Positions 1 through 13,900 of a stretch of DNA of 64,000 nt are shown in pieces. The notes beneath the pieces are model-generated. The model was not told the origin of the DNA and searched no databases. It saw nothing but the letters and a program-made list of their open reading frames with translations. The stretch is from assembly GCA_047967505.1 (NCBI GenBank), contig CM106539.1. One strand, 5' to 3'. A program made the translations under genes and the position numbers. The DNA comes from Dipteris shenzhenensis (Eukaryota > Polypodiophyta > Polypodiopsida > Gleicheniales). Each line of letters starts with the position of its first letter. Positions within the stretch are counted from its first letter, which is position 1.

Positions 1-3000
1 AGTCTTGCACCACTTACAACATGCTCAAGGTAAAAATGATTTTTCAGTATCATGTTGTTTCCAAATGTATACTAAACAAGCTTACAGTTTGATGTGTGCA
101 ATCCTGACAAGTGACAATGTGCATTATGCAAATTACTATTTGTCCAGGTTTCTCGCCATTTGTTTCGCTGGACTAGAGAAATGAAATATGCTGACTACTA
201 TGAGCGTGCATTGACAAACGGTGTTCTCAGCATTCAAAGAGGCCAGGAACCAGGCGTCATGATATACATGCTTCCGATGGGCAAGGGCAAGTCAAAGGCA
301 ATCAGCTATCATGGATGGGGCACAAAATTTGATTCATTTTGGTGCTGCTATGGAACGGGTACATGGCTGCCTTTTGATTCATATGAATATTCAAATTTAT
401 TTTCAAGATTAACATTTTCTGTCTGAATGGAATAGAATGATGGGTAGGCCTTAATCCATCAAGAGACTATGTGCCATCTGGTTTGTTCAAGGAAAATAAA
501 GCAGAATGTGTGACCATCTTAAAACCATGCGCCCAGACTGTGTCACCTGTATAGCAAACGCATAGCACATATATAAAAGATGTCGATCCTGTGTAAGAAT
601 GCCACCCAGTAGCTAAACCACCTTGGAAACTAGCCTAAATATGCTCCTAAGATTTTTCGCCTGTGTCAAAGGGCACCTCCCTTAATGATTTGACAACCCA
701 ATTGCTCCAAGAGTCAACTGCCAAGCGACTTTGTATCAGGTTATGCTTTGCCATAAGCACAAATTGAAACACCTATCAAGGTTTGCAATCCCAAACGAAG
801 CCCACTCAAACCAAGATAAGGAAGCTCGAAAGTAGACGGCCTGTCAAATTTGCAGATTCCGAAAAAGTTGCAGAACTGAAAAAATTTCCTCCAACGATCA
901 GAATTACTGCCAGGAAAAGAGGATGCTTGCTCAAACTGAGAACTCCGTCACAAAATAAAGAGGGGATTCTCACAAACAACATCATGGTCAGGGTTTGTTC
1001 CATGAATGCTACCTTATTTATAGAGGATAGGTGCATTTTCAACAAGTGCATGAATTCTGCTTTGTGCAAATACAAAGTGTCCAAAACTGCTGGCTTGCGC
1101 CCAGCGGCAGCCTTTAAAGCATTCATGCTCTTAGACTCCCTACGCAGCTTACATGATCACTGCCTATCTAGTTGAAAGTACCACCGAATAATTTAACTTA
1201 ACGATCTTTAGGGGGGAGCAGAAAAAATACATACATACATACATAGACGAATCCAGAAAGATGCCCCAACTCATCCTCTGTAAACACAACAAATAGTGGA
1301 GTCTCAATCTCATGACAAGTCACTCACAAGGTTGAAAACCATAAAACTCCATCACACATAGCAGGGACTAGCTACTATATATTTATTTGTTTAGCTATGG
1401 ATTAAGATGGTGCTCACATCTCAATGTCTCTGATATGACAAGAATCAATCATAGAGAAGCCTCCATGAGGTTTTTTTTTTTTTTTTTTGCAAAAAAGAGA
1501 CTTCTATTAAGTATTAAAGAAAACCGTTAGAGCAAGCTCCATACAGGAATACGGGATACACCATGCAATGCATGAAAAGCTCAAGAGCCAAAAAGAAAGG
1601 ATTGGGGATGATAGTGCCATCTCAATCCGGTAGCAACCTCCGAGAAAAAGGGAGAACCCCTCCAAACTCGAAGAAATACAGTCCTCCTAGAAGAGGCTGC
1701 CCATGAAGGGCCCTGCATGCTAGCCCATATGGCTATCAAAGTGTGAACCGTGTCACTCCAAATACCCATGAACACCTGTGATGGGTGTATCTGGGTGTCA
1801 TCCAAGGCCTCTGTGCATCTGGCTCTCCAAATGTGCCAAGAGGAAATGCTAGCCAAAATCTCCCAAGAGGTGTCCACTGAACCATGTGAAGCTCTGAAAG
1901 GAATATGTGGTACATCCTGAAGAGAGCAGGGCTCTATCACCTGTCGGCGGATCAAGAGTGCCCAAGCATAAGGCTCACCCTCATAAAACACATGGAGCCC
2001 AGTAAGGGATAACCATGCGACCGAGCCCCAAGTCATGAAAAAAGGGGAAGTATGAAAAATGCTGAGTATCCGAGCAACTCCTTTCCAAACAATTCTCGCT
2101 TGATTGCAGTCCCAAAGGTAATGTCGCACTGACTCCTCTGTAAAATGATAGCGAGGGTAAGATCAGACCCAAATCGTGATCTCCACAGGTTTACTGCAAT
2201 CCCTTCATGAATAGAAAGCCAAAAGAAAAGAGTGATCTTTCTATTTCTAAGGGATGAAGAAATTCCTACGCAATTCTGCGGTGATGAAGAAGCTATCCCA
2301 ATGGGAGGCTCTAGAGGGAATCCAACCTCTACTGCTCAGCTGAAATCTCCTGACATTACCAACCGTGAAACGAAAGAAGGGAATCCCCCTCTCTCGGTGC
2401 CCATGATCTATCCACTCCCACTCTCCTGGGTCCCACTGCAAGCACCTGATAGGTGCACCTCCATATAACCACAACCTCTAGGATCCCAGGGCCAAGAGCA
2501 GAGGGTCGGGGTCTAAGTACCACTGCAAGCTCGCTCCATGGTCCACAAAACCAGCAATCGTGACAGGCTGAAAGGCAACCTCTAGAAGAATATCATCCGT
2601 GGATCTAGAGAGTATACCTCCATCCCCAATGTCAAAGACTAGAGCATCTTTCCCAAGATCTCGAAGAGCGATCACTCCATGAGGAGATTGGTTCGAACGT
2701 CCATGGTACTAGAGTGTTAGAAATCGACCAACAGAGGGTACGAATAGCGGAAGACTGATAGAATAGCCCAAGAGCAGTGTGTGGTGTGGGTGGAATCACA
2801 AACTTCTTTACTTAATGTGCTTTACATAGGTGTGCAGAATAGTAAATAGGCAATGCTCAAAAGAGATATAGGACCAACAAAATATTTCCGTCTAATGGAC
2901 ACAATACAATACAATATTTCTGTCCAATGGACACAATACAATAGAGGGCCAAAGTCCCACCAAACCATGGTCCTTCGTCCTCACCGAAAGATGCTGTCAT

Positions 3001-4918
3001 ACTACCTCCGAGACACTCCTAGATCCCTAAGTCAGCGTGCTCCACCTCGAGCATATGTAGACTCTCTATCCCCGTGTCTAATCTCTCCACCTTGCTGTCT
3101 AGGTGTATAGCCTAGGTGGGCAGCTTCCAGTGAGCTTCTGCAGCTCCTCAGCCTTATTTGTCCTCCTAGAAGTGGGCCCAAAGGGTGCTGAACTGCTGCT
3201 CCAAACTGCTCCTCAAAGGCTGCTCCAGAGATAGTGGTGTGGACACACGCCATGGCTGGCTGGACAATGCAATGGGATTGGTCCATGCATGAAGGTAAAC
3301 GATGATTGGCTGGCTGAGGCGGTTCTCAATACATGCTCAACACTTGGCTATTCTCAATGTAGCAAGGCGGTTCTCTGCTTATACAAAGTTCCTGGGGAGC
3401 AACAGTTTTGGGTCTCTTTGTCCGTTCAGCTCAATGAAAGTCACGATATCCTATCTGATATTATGTTGAAGAGCAGATGCTCCAGGAGGTCCTTACTCGA
3501 GTCCTTAGTCGAGAGTCATTTGAGTCGTGTCCTGTATGTAGCATGCTACAAGGCCGGTAGGCATGAGCTGTTTGTCCCTGAATGAAATATTGTTTTGCTT
3601 ATCATGGGTGTCACAATCTTTATCTAACTCTTGATTTCCGAGTCCAATAAACCATCAATAGTTTAAGCCATTTGTGGTTGCATCATCAACCTCTGTGAGA
3701 ACGTTTCTGCCTGGACGAACTTCTTTGTTGCATGTTCAATTTTGAGTAGCTTCCTTATTTCGAATGGTAAAGAATGTAGCTGATGTTTTATGCATGCACT
3801 GAATCCCTACATTAAAGTCTTCGAAAGACTAATGGGTCTATGAGACTGTGAGAAACCTAATACAATAAGCTAAAAAGGTGGAGCTAATAAATGAGCATCA
3901 TCACCCATGCTAAAAGGTAAAAGCTAAGTACTACATAGTCATAACATCATCATCATTGTATCAAGTCAGAACCAAAATGCCTCCAAGTTAAGAAAAATTA
4001 TTTTGTGGAGTCTCTTTAGATATGCAAGTGACCATTTCCCTTTAGTTGAATGTGTATTCAAACAAATGACTGTTTTGAAACTATTTCTTCAAGCTTGGGT
4101 CCCCAGGCATAATGTGGCCATGCATCTCGATCTAGTTCGTCTCTACTTGTAGCCAATAGCTGTGTACAAATATTTGCATTTTTCAAAAACTCACTTGAGT
4201 TTCTCCTTTACACAATACATGTTTTTCAGGTATAGAGTCTTTCTCAAAACTTGGAGACTCCATTTATTTTGAAGAAACCGAAGTGATTCCTGTGTTGTAC
4301 GTAATCCAGCTCGTGTCAAGCTCACTCACATGGAGTGCTATAGAACTTCTTTTACACCAGACAGTTGAAGATCTCTCGTCCACTAATCCCTACATGCATG
4401 TCTCATTTCAACTTTCTAACATTGATGAGGTTAATCTCTAGGACCTTTGCACTGCTGCTGATATATCTAAATATTGCGATTAGAGCAAAATTTGTAAATC
4501 ATGATCTTACTCACGATGTTTTACAGGGTGAAAGAGGATCAGAGAGTGCAAGCAGCAAGAATGCAACAATAAGCATAAGAATACCATATTGGGCGGCATC
4601 ATCTGGTGGTAGTGTCTCCATAAACAATGAAACTCTACAATTTCCATCTCCAGGTAATTTAAAAAAATAGTGCAACTGTTTTTGCTTGAGCAAAAGGAGG
4701 CCTGATACTTCGAGCATCCATAAGAATTGCTAAGTCAAAAGCCTCCTTTTGCAGAGCATCATTGTTACAAGCAATCTCTTTTTTGTTGTATATCATCTTA
4801 AACAAGTGGTCTCTCTTCAGTGTACTCCAGTCTTGTCCTTCATTGTAAGCGAGTTTGTCGAAATACTGTTACTGTAGAGGATTCCACTTCAGCCTATATA
4901 TTGCATATTGCACAAGCA

Positions 4919-4962
<44 letters not shown>

Positions 4963-7900
4963 GTCATATCAATGGGGAAGGAAGGAAGAAAGAAAATATG
5001 TTAATGTCCACGGGAGACAAACAGGTCTATGGGACAGCAAAAAAACAGTTAATACATCCGTTCCCTGGGGCACAAGGCAGCTGCGAAGCCATGCATAAAG
5101 AGACTCCAAATTATTATAAAGTACCTACCTTGTAGTCTAAAAATAAGACAATAAGCGGCCATGCATTAGTTTGGTTTTAACTTAAATTCCTTCATGAGGG
5201 CCATGCCCTCATGATATACTGCCCATTTTGCATCCTTCCTAGCAGCCTCGACCTTTGCTAGGTTCATTGCCTTAGCTGAGCCTGTGTGAGTTCCTTGGCT
5301 ATCCAAGTCTTGGTCCCTTTCAGCTTGTAGGATTGGCGAAGAAGCTTGATTAGTATATCCCGTGTGCTAAGTGTAATTACGGCATTCTTTGCACAAAAAA
5401 AAGAGTGTAATTACGGCATGTCCTCTAGCATGGCGGATATTAGTTGCGGATTTTTTTCCCTCTTCGTCTTCTTCCGGCCATTAAATGTTTGGGGTGGCTG
5501 CCTTGATTTGTACTAGAGTCTCACTGTATGTATCCTCCTCATTGAACCAGCATTCAGAAAGGCTTCATATCCTGATCTTCGGTGCATTGTCGTGCCTGGC
5601 TTATTTACCTTTGTGTCAACCTCTACAACTACTTCCTTCTTGATCATTTGCACTTCTGTTTGAACAAGCTCCGTGACTGTAGAGACCAATCACGAGGAGT
5701 AGGAGGAGAGGCCTTGGAGGTCTGTATTGCCTTAGAGATTATAACTTGCTTTTCGGATCCGTCAAGGTCCAAGATTCAGGTACCAAAACTGCCATCTGTA
5801 ATTCAAGTCTTGCACTTCTTGCTTTAAAAAGAAAGTATTCTATTGGAGGCCAATTATGGGTTGGTTATCCCCCCAAGTATTCTTTGCGTAGGGAGAGGGT
5901 ATAGAAGAAAGAACTGTAGAGTGTAGGAATTTTCTAGTTTGCAGGAGGAGGAGCTTGTCTGCTCCATTTTGGCCATGACATCTGGTCGCACCCCCTAGCT
6001 AAGGCGACCCCTAGGATGGGTTGGGGGTTCAACCAACTCTGGAGGGAGCTATTGTGGGTTGGGCTGGGCTAAGTGGAGTGAAGGGAAGTGAGTTGGCCTA
6101 CGAGAGTTGGGCTGAGGGAAGAGAAATGGGCTGAGCTAGGATAAGGCTGAGTGGAGAGAGCTAAGCTGAGACGGGGGAGAAGACAAAAGCTTTTTGCGCA
6201 AAAAAGTAGTGCTAGTTATATTACTTGAAAGCGAGAGTACAAGAGGGCCTAAAGGCCAGCGGGCTGCAATCACAAAATGGATACAGCCCGAGGAGCCAAA
6301 ATGCTAATTACAAGCCTCTCAGGGCATAATCATCGGAGAGTGGACAAACAGCCACGGTGGGGGGGTGTAATGCCACTGAAGACTCTGAGCAGAGTGCTGG
6401 AAGAACAGCTCCCGGTGGTCCCAGTCGCGAAGGAAGTGCCGTCTCTTTTCCTTCCCTGCCCGGGACTCCCCCTGAATCTGATCCCACTGACCCTTGAGCG
6501 TGTGAATAATCGTGCTCCAAATGTCTGCTAGGGTCTGGGTAGCAGAAGAAGCCTGATCTCCTACGGTCTGCGCGCATCTGGAAGTCTAGATATGCCAGCC
6601 TGCAATGCTCCCTATGATCTCCCAAACTGGGTGCCGAGTCATCGCTCGTGCATCTGTCTCTGTCAGATGCCAAGGGAAGCTGTCCATGTATGCCCTGGTG
6701 GCCTGCGTGATGAAGAAGACTGGATCCTGCCTAGAGAACTCATAAGCCAAGTGATGTCCCATCTCGGTGCTGCACCAGCAAACGGCTCCCCAAGTGATCG
6801 GTCCTAGCTCGGGTGCAGCCCTCGCTAAGATCCCCACGACTCCCTTTCAAACTGTCTGCGCATGCGAGCAGCTCCAAAGGCAGTGCTTCAGGGACGACTC
6901 CTCCTGAAAACACATCTGGCAGTGCCCCTCCTGCCCCATCTGCCTCAGCCAGTTGCCAACTGGTAGCCCCTTGTGTGCCACCATCCAAAGAAAGTAAGAG
7001 ATCTTCCTCGGCCGCCAGCTTGCCCAAAGAGTCTTCCAGAATGTGCGAAGAAAGACCAGAGATATCCCTTGGGCATACCAACTATGTGCCTGTGTGGGTA
7101 GCCCGCGCTGGAGAGCCCCAAGAGCACGCCTACCAGTACGCGCACTGTAAGAGAAGAAGGGGGTAGGGTTCTCTGAGGTCTCCAATGGTGGCCAGCACCG
7201 CTCCCCTGGGTCCCACTCCACCTCTGTCAAGGAACGGCCCTCCCATATCAAGAGTCTCCAATCCTGGTCCTGCATAATCAGGGGGTCTATATGCCACGTT
7301 TTCCCTTGCAGCCCTACGATGCGAAGGCGCTGCCAGGGAAGCTGGGGGTCGATCATGGCCTCTCTGCTCTGGAGGCGGCTATCATCGGTGACGGAGAAGA
7401 AGTGGATCGAGGAGTCCGAGAAAAGGCGTGCAACCACCAAAGGAATGCCCCGGGGTGTGAACTGTCCTAGCCACCTCTCATCTCCCGGGAAGAGCTGTCT
7501 GGTGACCATGGGAATCCTCCAACCTGCAGGAATGGCAGCATCGATCTCCGCTCGCCGAGCCTGGATCCCACGTGCCGTACCTACTGTTGCTGCTAGCTCG
7601 CTTGCTGGCTGTAGATGTCCCTCCAAACCCGGAGCGAGCACACGGGCCCACGCGCTCAGAGCGCCCAAGGGATATGGGATCTCTCTCCAAGCTGGCGACC
7701 TGTATCATCTATCACCTGGCTGCTCCAGATCAGGGGCTGTCTGTCTATCTCCTCTCGGCAGCTAGGGGGAACCTGGGAGAGGCTGTGTCGCAACTTCCTC
7801 CAAACCGAGACGAGGCTACGGAGGAAGGGGGAACGGGGCTGAGTCAATGGGGCAGAAGTGAAGATCCACCGGATAGATGGTTGCCAATCACCCCCTCTCA

Positions 7901-10900
7901 GGGGGGTACACGCGCTAAGACCATGCTGAAGCAAGAGCTTCCACCACGTCTGCCCTCCTGGGGTCAGACCGCGGATGACTAACTTGCCAAGTAGTGCCTG
8001 ACTCTGCAGTTCTGGATCTATGATGTCGAGGCTGCCCTCTGTCTGGGGGAGAATGACCGTTTGCCAGGCGACCCGGGCTCTAGTGGTGCCGGAACCATCT
8101 GAGCCAGACCAAAGGAAGTTTTGCGCCAGTCTCCTCGGCTGGGCTACACATGATCTCGAGAAACACCAGCAAGAGGCCACATACCAAGCGGTGGCAAGAA
8201 GGACCTGGTTGACCACAAGGGCCCTGCCTGCCAAGGATAGCCGAGCCGTGCTCCAGAAGGCTAGCTTCCGTCGTATGGAGGCTAGGACCGGTAAGAACTG
8301 CTGAGCCGGCGTGATGTCCAGGCCTACCTGGAATCCCAGGTAATGTGTCGTCTGTCCTCTAGGGATCCAGCGAAACCCCAAGAAAATACCCCACTGTGAG
8401 TTGGCTCCCGGATCCGTAAGAAAACCAACTGACTTATGCCAATTGATTTTCGCCCCAGCGGCTAGGCAAAAAACCTCTAAGGACAGTCTCACTCGCTCCA
8501 GTGACTCGATATCATCCTGCACATATAGGGCTGTGTCGTCTGCATACTCGGAGTCCAGATTTTTGCATCGTCTCGAATAGGGAGACGCATCCCGCGAAGA
8601 CCAGTGGTACGGGCTCGTAGGAAGTGGGTCATGGCCTCCGCAAAAAATAGGAAGAGGTAGGGTGCAAGCGGACAGCCCTGACGCACCGAGCACTCGAGGG
8701 TGAATCTCTCCCCCATCCTGCCGCTGATGATAACCTGGCTAGAGGCCGATCTGTAGAGGCTAGCAATACCTCTAATCCACTCGTCCGAGAAACCGAACCG
8801 AGAGAGTGTACCTTCCAAGAAGGACCCGTCTACCCTGTCGTACGCCTTCTCAAAGTCAAGAAGGAGTATGGCAAGGTGCTGGCCACTGTGCTGGGCCCAC
8901 TCCGTCGCCTCTGAGAAAGTGAAGATGATGTCCAAAATGCTGCGATCTTGGACAAAACCAGTCTGGGTGTCATGGATCAAGTCGTGTAGTAGGGGGCGGA
9001 TGCGGCTACTGATCATCTTGGCGAGGATTTTGTAGGCAGTCGGGAGGAGGGTGATAGGGCACCACTGTCTGATCTCCTGACAGTCCCCCCCTTTGGGGAT
9101 GAGGCATATCAAGCCTGGTGAAAGTGAAGGAATAGCTAGGACCATCGTGGGGGGCAAGGACGGACACCTTACCCTCCGCCCCCTTGCGGAGGAAGAAGAT
9201 GCCGATGTCTAGGCATGCAGGGAAGGAGCCAATACCCGCTGCATCCAGATAATCCCAAGGTCCTGCTCGGTAAAACTCCAAAGGTAGAGCTCTAGGAGCA
9301 GCCCTTGGGTGTGGGGACGAGGATGAGGAGTCTGAACCAGAGAGAGGGGTGATGGCCTTCTGCGGGGAAGGGCCTCTCCCCTCCGCCGGGCCAGGAGGGA
9401 TAGGCGCGGGGGAGGTCTGTGCTGGCTTCGGGGCTGCAGATGGCTCAGGCGGAGAGGGGGGTTCCCTCTGGATCATGCTCGAGGAAGAGAGGGGAGCGGA
9501 AACCACCGGTGCTGGGGGGGGATCCTGGAGGGGGTGGAGGTCGGGGGACCGAGGAGGAGGGGGGAGGGGAAGGAGGGCGGGGTGAAGGATGAGGAGGAGG
9601 CTGGCTGATCTTCTCCTTCCCTTTCTCCTTCCCCTTACCGGGCTGCTGCTGATTGGTGACCACAGGGGGGGGCTCTTGCTGTAGATGGGAAGGCTTTTTT
9701 GGTCCTGCTTTGTTTCCTTTCCGTTTTCTTTTGACCTCAGTCCAGCCTTCCCCTTCGGGAGGGGGTGTCGATGCCTGGTGGGGGGGATCCTGAGTTGCCT
9801 GGATGGGGGCCTTATGAGGTTTTGTCCTCGTGAAGCGAGGGCAGGAGCGCGCCTGGTGCCCGAAGCCATGGCATCTCAGACACTGATTTGGGCGACCAGT
9901 GACCATAATGCGCTGCGTCACCACACCTGTGTCCGTCTCGATCTCGAACTCCGAGGGAATACTCTGCGGATCTAGGACTGCCACTTTGACACGTGGCACC
10001 CCTTGGGCTGCCGCTGCATCAACGTAGGTGTCCTGCATGGGCCAGCCAAAGTGCGCCCCCAGGTCCTTGACGATCGGGCGAAGCTCGGTTGCGAGGCCTG
10101 GGAAAATGAGGGTAACTAGATGGCGAGGAATGCGGAAGCGGGCATCAAAGTCCGCTACACTAAAACCCCTATACCATGGGACCATAAGGATGATCTTCCC
10201 ACCCACAGAAGTAGGGGATCGCCTGACCATATCGCTCGCAGCCTGTGCTGAGGAGAGCTTGAGCCAGAAGATACCACGTTCCATGAGTGCAACCTCCTCA
10301 ATGTGGCTGTCCTCAAGGTAGAGGGTGGACTGCAATCAGTCCCTGATGTCTGCTCGTGAAGGGGAGTAGCCGATGACTCTTCCATAAACGGATGTCTAGG
10401 AGAAGTCCGTGGCGGCCTGCTTCACCAAGGAGACCCGGTGCTTTGTCAGTGTTACGCGGTAGGATGATGGAGGGGGGTGGGTTTGTCTGGGCCACCGGTT
10501 CCGGGCTCGTGGCCGCCATACCGCACCGACAAACTGTGAACGCTCCAAAGTCGGGGGAAAGAGAAGGAAACGGCAGAGACAAAGGAGGGGGGAGTGGTAC
10601 GGAGGCGAGGGAGGGAAGAGGGAGGGATGGAGAGGTACGGGGAAGCGGGGGGGGAGAGGTGGTGACGAGGGAGCGGGTGGCGGAGGGAAGGAGGAGGAGA
10701 GAGGGGGGGGGGCAGTGCAGCGCAGGGAGGGGGAGAGGAAGGGGGAAAGGGAGGGGGTGTGGCAGCGCCGCACGAGAGGGGGTGGGGAGGAGAGGCGAGG
10801 CAGGAGGGGGAGGGGGGGGGCAGCATTGCACCGCAGCGGGGGGGGCAGGAGGGGGCGGGGGGGGGGGGACTGAGAGCGGAGAGGGGAGGAGCGGAGCGGG

Positions 10901-13900
10901 GGAAGCGGGGAGGGAGCGGAGAGTGGAGAGGGGAGGAGCGGAGCGGGGGGGGGGAACGACGGGCAGAGGGGGAGGAGAGGGGGACGAGGGCCGCAGCGAG
11001 AGGCGACGGTGAGGGAGGAGGGGGAGGGGAGGGCCGCGCAGCGCGAGGGGGGGGTAGACGGGAGCAAGGGAGGGGGGGGCATTTGCAGGAGCTTCTCTGC
11101 CCTGAGAAGACAAAAGCTTAGACATCGGATGATCAAAAGGGGGAAGGACACACTGTTGGAGCGAAGCAAAAGCGGAATGGAGTTGAGCAGCGATGAATAG
11201 TTGGAGCGGAGTGGGGAGCTATTGGATCGAGGAGCTATTGGAGAAGGGATTTGTTGGAGAGACGAGTGGAAGAAAGGACAAACTGTTGGAACAACAAAGT
11301 GTTGGAGCAGAGAACTATTGGAGTCGTTGTCACCAATTGGTGCTTCTCCCAAGAAACAAAGAGGAATCTTTATTAGATTGACTTCGATCAAAGCAAGTTG
11401 ACTTTGCTTTGCATTGGTGAAAGAGAACTAAAGGGACACCCACAAGGGACTAGGATTAGTTCAAGGACTAGTATGAATGCACTTGGCTAATCTCTAATGG
11501 GATAAAGTGTTGGATAATGTTTATTGAATGTGTAGGACCAAGAAGAGTGCAGAAAGGCCCAAAATTCAAGGGGCAAGTGTCCAAAAGCAGGTCCCACAAG
11601 AGCAAAATCCCAGAAGGCGACCTAGTTTATGGTGGGCTCACAAGGATCAAAGGCCCATAAAACGCACCCCACTTGGAGGTAAGCGCATTCTCTATGGAGA
11701 AAAGTAGTTAAAGCCAACTTTTGTAAAAAGTAGCCTATTTTAGGGTAGAAAAGCAGGCCTAGCTTTTGGAAAAGCACAAGCTAGGCCTAGATTCTAAAAG
11801 AGGGGGCCTTGAGCTCTAAGTGGCATTGAACATTGTACTCAGCCTCGTGCTCCCTGGGTGAGCCAAGTGTACAAAGCTATTCTATTGCAATAAATTCCTT
11901 CGAGGGGTCCAGTCCTTATTTCTAGGCTCTAGTGCTATCTCTTCTCTCTCTTCCTCCATCTCCCACACCCTTCCTAATTGAGTTCCAGCTTCATCCGGAG
12001 TTTTCGGCTTCTAGGCGATGATTATGCTAAGTGCAAATTGATTACTAGTGCTGTGAATTGATTTCTCTTGTTGCGATTGGAATTCTACGATTGTGAATTG
12101 ACTAGAGGAGCTGCGGTTTGTTTGCTGGAATCAAGATGGGGTCTGGTTAAGGTCTTAGTAGTATCAAAGCTTAGGATTGTCACTTTCCTTGGCGACAATG
12201 GTCCCAAGACCAAGAAGATTGTTGAGGACAGTAGCGATTTTTGATAAGAGAGAATTTCAACACCAACATCTATGCCTAGAAGCTTCTAGATTGATCGCAT
12301 ATCACTTAGCCTGATCCAGCCAACTAGTTCACCTAGGTCCGTCCCAAAACTCAATCGCAATCCTCTGTGGAAGATTCTTGTTGTCCATATACTGTATCTA
12401 GGATTTTTTATCCCGAATTCTTGGACTATGGGTTGCATCGTATAACCAAAACCCACTCCTAACGCCATGATCCTAGAGAGCTGTGGGGGTCTCTCTAGCC
12501 ATAGAAATATCATCAAGTCCCTGGTCAAGCAGAGGGGCTTCCGCTGAGTCAGGGGGAGAAGCTGCAGTTAGAGCTACAATTGGAGCACTAGCGTCCTGGA
12601 CTGCGTGAGGTGCAACATCAGTGGAAGCAACTAGAACGGGAATATCCAAAGCTCCTGAGGGGATGGTGTCTTGGACAGCAACCTCCTGATCTGGAGGATG
12701 TGAAGGCCGCACATGGACCGACACCCATAGGGGTGCCACAGAAGCGGGTGGAGGAGGTACCGAGAAAGCACTCTGTCGAGGGAGGCGGTATCGAGAGAGC
12801 ACTCTGTCGAGGAAGAGCGCTCTGAAGTGGAGTTGTACCAATACCCTGTTGAAGTCGAGGAGGAGGTGCTGAAATTGTACCAACACCCTGTCAAGGTCGA
12901 GGAGCAGGTGTTAGAACTATACCACCCCCCTGTCGAGGCTAGAAGGTTTTTTGGGCCGCCTCTTATTTTTAGGGCATCCTTGGCAAAATGCCCAACGGTC
13001 CTGCAGATCCTACACTGTTCTTGTCTACCTGCTATCTCCACTCTCTGTTAAAAGAAAGAACCATCCTGACGCTGAAGCATAATATGATCATCTGATAATT
13101 AGGGTCCAATGTGAGGACCCTAGCTCTAGAAACCCCCATCAGACCTGATCGCCTCTATAGCTATCAAGGGTAAACCAGGGAGAGGGGGATCCCAGTGACA
13201 ATACCAAAGCACTCCCCAATCACCGGGAGTAAGCGAGGGTAAACCTAGGGGAGACCGAAAAATCGAACGAAAAACGAAAACCCCTGCTTGGCCTCCTCCA
13301 CAGGGTCAAAGCCCAGCATGAAAGGGTCAAAGAAACTCTTTCTATGTCCCAAGTGCAAGAACCCGGCTTTGAGCACAGCGCTCGTAGCCTCCGATGAATC
13401 AAAAACAACCTCGAAGAAACCTTGCCTCGGTAAGCAAACATCTTTGAGTCGAGGGGTGAGGTCTGGGGGTAGCGCCGCGGGCATCCAGCCTCTGGCTTGT
13501 GATATGGAAGGGTGAGACCCATAGATGCATGCGATCAAAGTGGTAGAGCTTTCAAGCTCTACATCCTTCTTGAGATACTGCAACTCGTCTTCTGAAAATG
13601 TAACTGTTTTCACGGCCGGGGGCTGAGTGGAAATCCATCGCCAATCAAGGTGAGAGTGCCCATTCGAACACAAATAAACTCCGTCTGGCTCAAAGGTGCT
13701 GCGGGAAGAAGAAACCAGGCAAAGAGGGACTGGTTGAAGAGAAAGGAGGAGAGGTAGAGCGAAGGGAGAGGCAAGGAGGGGGGAGGGGCTGAGGGGAGAG
13801 AGAGAAAGGGAGGGGATGAGAGAGAGAGGGAGAGGGTCAGAAGAAAGAGAAAGGGAGGGGGAGGGGCTGAGAGAGAGAGGGAGAGGGGAGGAAGAAGGGG

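Larger units (their letters stand above)
6194..11103 (-). mobile_element. L1-type LINE, full 5' end, internally deleted, 16-bp target-site duplication
   Basis: The identical 16-mer GAGAAGACAAAAGCTT flanks the element at 6178-6193 and 11104-11119. Read on the minus strand it holds a pyrimidine-rich leader (about 11090-10550), ORF1 (about 10480-9170) and the 3' half of ORF2 (about 9160-6310). It ends in a very short A tail. ORF2 starts directly at reverse transcriptase motifs, so the apurinic endonuclease and the region after it are missing. ORF1 has two in-frame stops and ORF2 at least two frameshifts, so the copy is dead. It lies in the 9.6 kb GH127 intron. Confidence 0.9.

Noticed and set aside
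359-426. Extension of the GH127 exon beyond 358
   Set aside because: The phase 1 donor at 359 joins exactly to the exon at 4230 and restores the GTGIESF motif; the extension is intron.
783-1175. 130-codon frame with an antisense partner in a GH127 intron
   Set aside because: No domain, no splice logic with neighbouring exons, and the sequence lies between two well-placed exons of another gene.
2716-3660. Possible solo LTR starting TGTTAGAAATCG
   Set aside because: No matching end, no target-site duplication and no second copy in the window.
10392-11391. Long overlapping open frames on both strands, rich in Gly/Arg/Glu or Pro/Ser
   Set aside because: They arise from the strand-asymmetric G/A versus C/T composition of the LINE leader. 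No frame shows a conserved domain, and the same pattern recurs at 13740-14160.
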